Source: Larus michahellis
Taxonomy: Eukaryota > Chordata > Aves > Charadriiformes > Laridae
Reading direction: 5' to 3'
NCBI RefSeq assembly: GCF_964199755.1
Contig: NC_133896.1
Location: 104,252,301-104,316,300, forward strand
DNA length: 64,000 nucleotides
Of this stretch, positions 62,584 through 64,000 are shown piece after piece. Every line of letters starts with the position of its first letter. Positions within the stretch are counted from its first letter, which is position 1. The notes under the pieces are model-generated. The model was not told the origin of the DNA. It searched no databases and was given only the letters and a program-made list of their open reading frames with translations. Both the position numbers and the translations under genes were made by a program.

Positions 62584-64000
62584 CTCATCTCCTTTGTTCA
62601 GACTATTTTTACCTATGTATTTCACAGTGCAATCCCATAAATACTGTGTCAGTGTGAGAGGGGTTGGATTCACAGAATGCATGTGGAAGTGAACAGCCTG
62701 GCTTGGGAAGCACATGCAGCCAAGAAGGTAAAAACTTCATGGGAGGTCTGGGCAAATGCTCTGTGTTCCCACTTTATACCCTAAAATAGATCCTTTGTAA
62801 ACCTGTGGATGTTGCCAAGCCTGAGGCATATAGTATTTTGGAAGTGAAGATGTTTAAAACAAGTACTTCATCTAAGCCTAAGCAGTGCTTGGCCTGCTTC
62901 AGTGATTCTTTGGTTGGCTTTTGGTGTCTGGTTTGGTGCAGACGGGTGTGACAGCTGCTCACCCAATAACTTCCTCAAAGAGGACCAGAAGTTTGTACTA
63001 TCCCACCTTCTCCTTTTTGTGAGAATTTGCCAGGATACAAAGCAGAGTCCAAAGCCTGCAGCAGCAGGATTTTGGGGTTTGTGCTTTAACCTTATTGCTC
63101 CAAAGGCAGGGTAAAAGGCCCAGTAAGGTGCATCTTCCCTAAGACCAGGTATACAGTGAATCCTGATTCCCTCCTCTTTTAAGCTGCTTGTGCTACCTGC
63201 TATTAGGGCTTGCCCTTTTAAAGAACTTATTCCCTACTGCTTGCCAGTTTCACAGGAAGGTCATACCTTTCAAATTAGACTAGTGTAAAAGTCTTTGCAA
63301 TGAGAAGTTTTATATTTCCCAGACCAAGTTCACACTTTCAGAGCAGAAACCTGTCTCTCCATTTGGGGCTATTCTTGTAAGTGAAAATATGCGATATTGA
63401 ATCCCCCGTCATATTACTTCTGCTTTTGCCTTGCTTGACAGTGATTTGGCATTTTTCTAGGCCAAAGAGGCAAAATATTTTTAATTACTTTGAGCATATT
63501 TACTCCCTCAGGTTTTGACTTTTCTGATGAGCTTTGAGGTTCCTGTCTGAATCTTTAAGTTTTATACCTAACTGTATGGATATTTGGGGATATTCGCTGG
63601 ATTAATTTTACTCTAGCATAGCTATGTGGAATAACTTCACAAATCTAGGCTTCTGTGCTTAACAGTATATGTCATTGTCAGAACTGCTTTGTACCGGTAT
63701 CTGTTTTCAGTTTCACACTGAGGTAAGCATCTTTGGTGGAAAACACTTTATGTAGATGGATGGTGAGCTACAAGCAAATTAGGAGTTGATATCTGCTAGC
63801 TTCTTGAGAGTAAAATATGTTAGTGTAAAAAATATTCTGAAGTTGTTCTTTCTGAAAGAACTTATGACTAGCACTTTTTAAAGTTCTTTTTAGCTTGTGT
63901 ATAATAGAGTAAGCCTTAATACATCACTGCTCTCTCTCTTCTCCTTTGCAAATACCTTTTTTATTGTTAGCAGTCTCTTCAGTTGCTGCACAATCCCCTT

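Larger units (their letters stand above)
50342..64000. other. 13.7 kb AT-rich DNA, no gene recognised
   Basis: Simple tracts only: A-rich runs near 50810-50826 and 53012-53055, T runs at 52076-52100 ending in an acceptor-like GGCAG, ACATGTATATATATATG at about 60420, a C-free G/T tract at 60626-60704 and TAA repeats at 62568-62583. Open frames of up to 139 codons (58447-58866 -, 55244-55630 -, 59863-60237 +) show no domain, no coherent splice sites and no family resemblance. No CR1 end motif was found here. Confidence 0.5.

Noticed and set aside
1..64000. Bacterial, phage or CRISPR-type system
   Set aside because: CR1 LINEs, MIR remnants, vertebrate-type splice signals and lack of dense coding show a vertebrate nuclear region; no spaced direct-repeat array was seen.

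Overview
The window looks like about 64 kb of bird (at least sauropsid) nuclear DNA from a gene-poor, AT-rich region. The main evidence is three copies of the CR1 non-LTR retrotransposon with the typical 3' terminal repeat of the 8-mer ATTCTATG, plus traces of old MIR/CORE-type SINEs. No long protein-coding gene, rRNA, tRNA, CRISPR array or bacterial-type operon was found. Apart from CR1, the longest open frames (about 120-150 codons) are of a size expected by chance in this much sequence.

Layout. 1-8.3 kb: a small CpG-rich patch (about 360-645) with coding-like frames on both strands, then several splice-site-bounded segments on the + strand, the best at 8184-8336. 8.3-18 kb: AT-rich, intron-like DNA with an old CR1 3' end (11760-12195); it ends in a possible last exon with AATAAA at 17908-18065. 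18-27.5 kb: mostly featureless, with a MIR remnant at 21.1 kb. 27.5-29.5 kb: a 5'-truncated CR1 whose reverse-transcriptase frame is unbroken for 627 codons. 29.5-38.4 kb: microsatellites, a GC-rich patch, a short coding-like ORF followed by AATAAA (32830-33110), an AG|GT zero-exon site (35747) and a good exon candidate (36947-37049). 38.4-39.7 kb: a second, broken CR1 on the - strand. 39.7-64 kb: AT-rich DNA with two weaker terminal-exon candidates (42151, 50220), a GC-rich C-skewed island (48.25-48.55 kb), and little else.

How the pieces may fit. The + strand segments 540-639, 1769-1829, 7712-7739, 8184-8336 and 17908-18065 can mostly be read in compatible phases, the segment at 6997-7090 filling the gap. 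A second + strand set (20465-20515, 36947-37049, then 42151 or 50220) is also phase-compatible. This suggests the window may lie in long introns of one or two + strand genes. I recognised none of the peptides, and pseudo-exons are common in vertebrate introns, so these are candidates for transcript evidence, not established genes. The three CR1 insertions are the only identifications I hold with high confidence.
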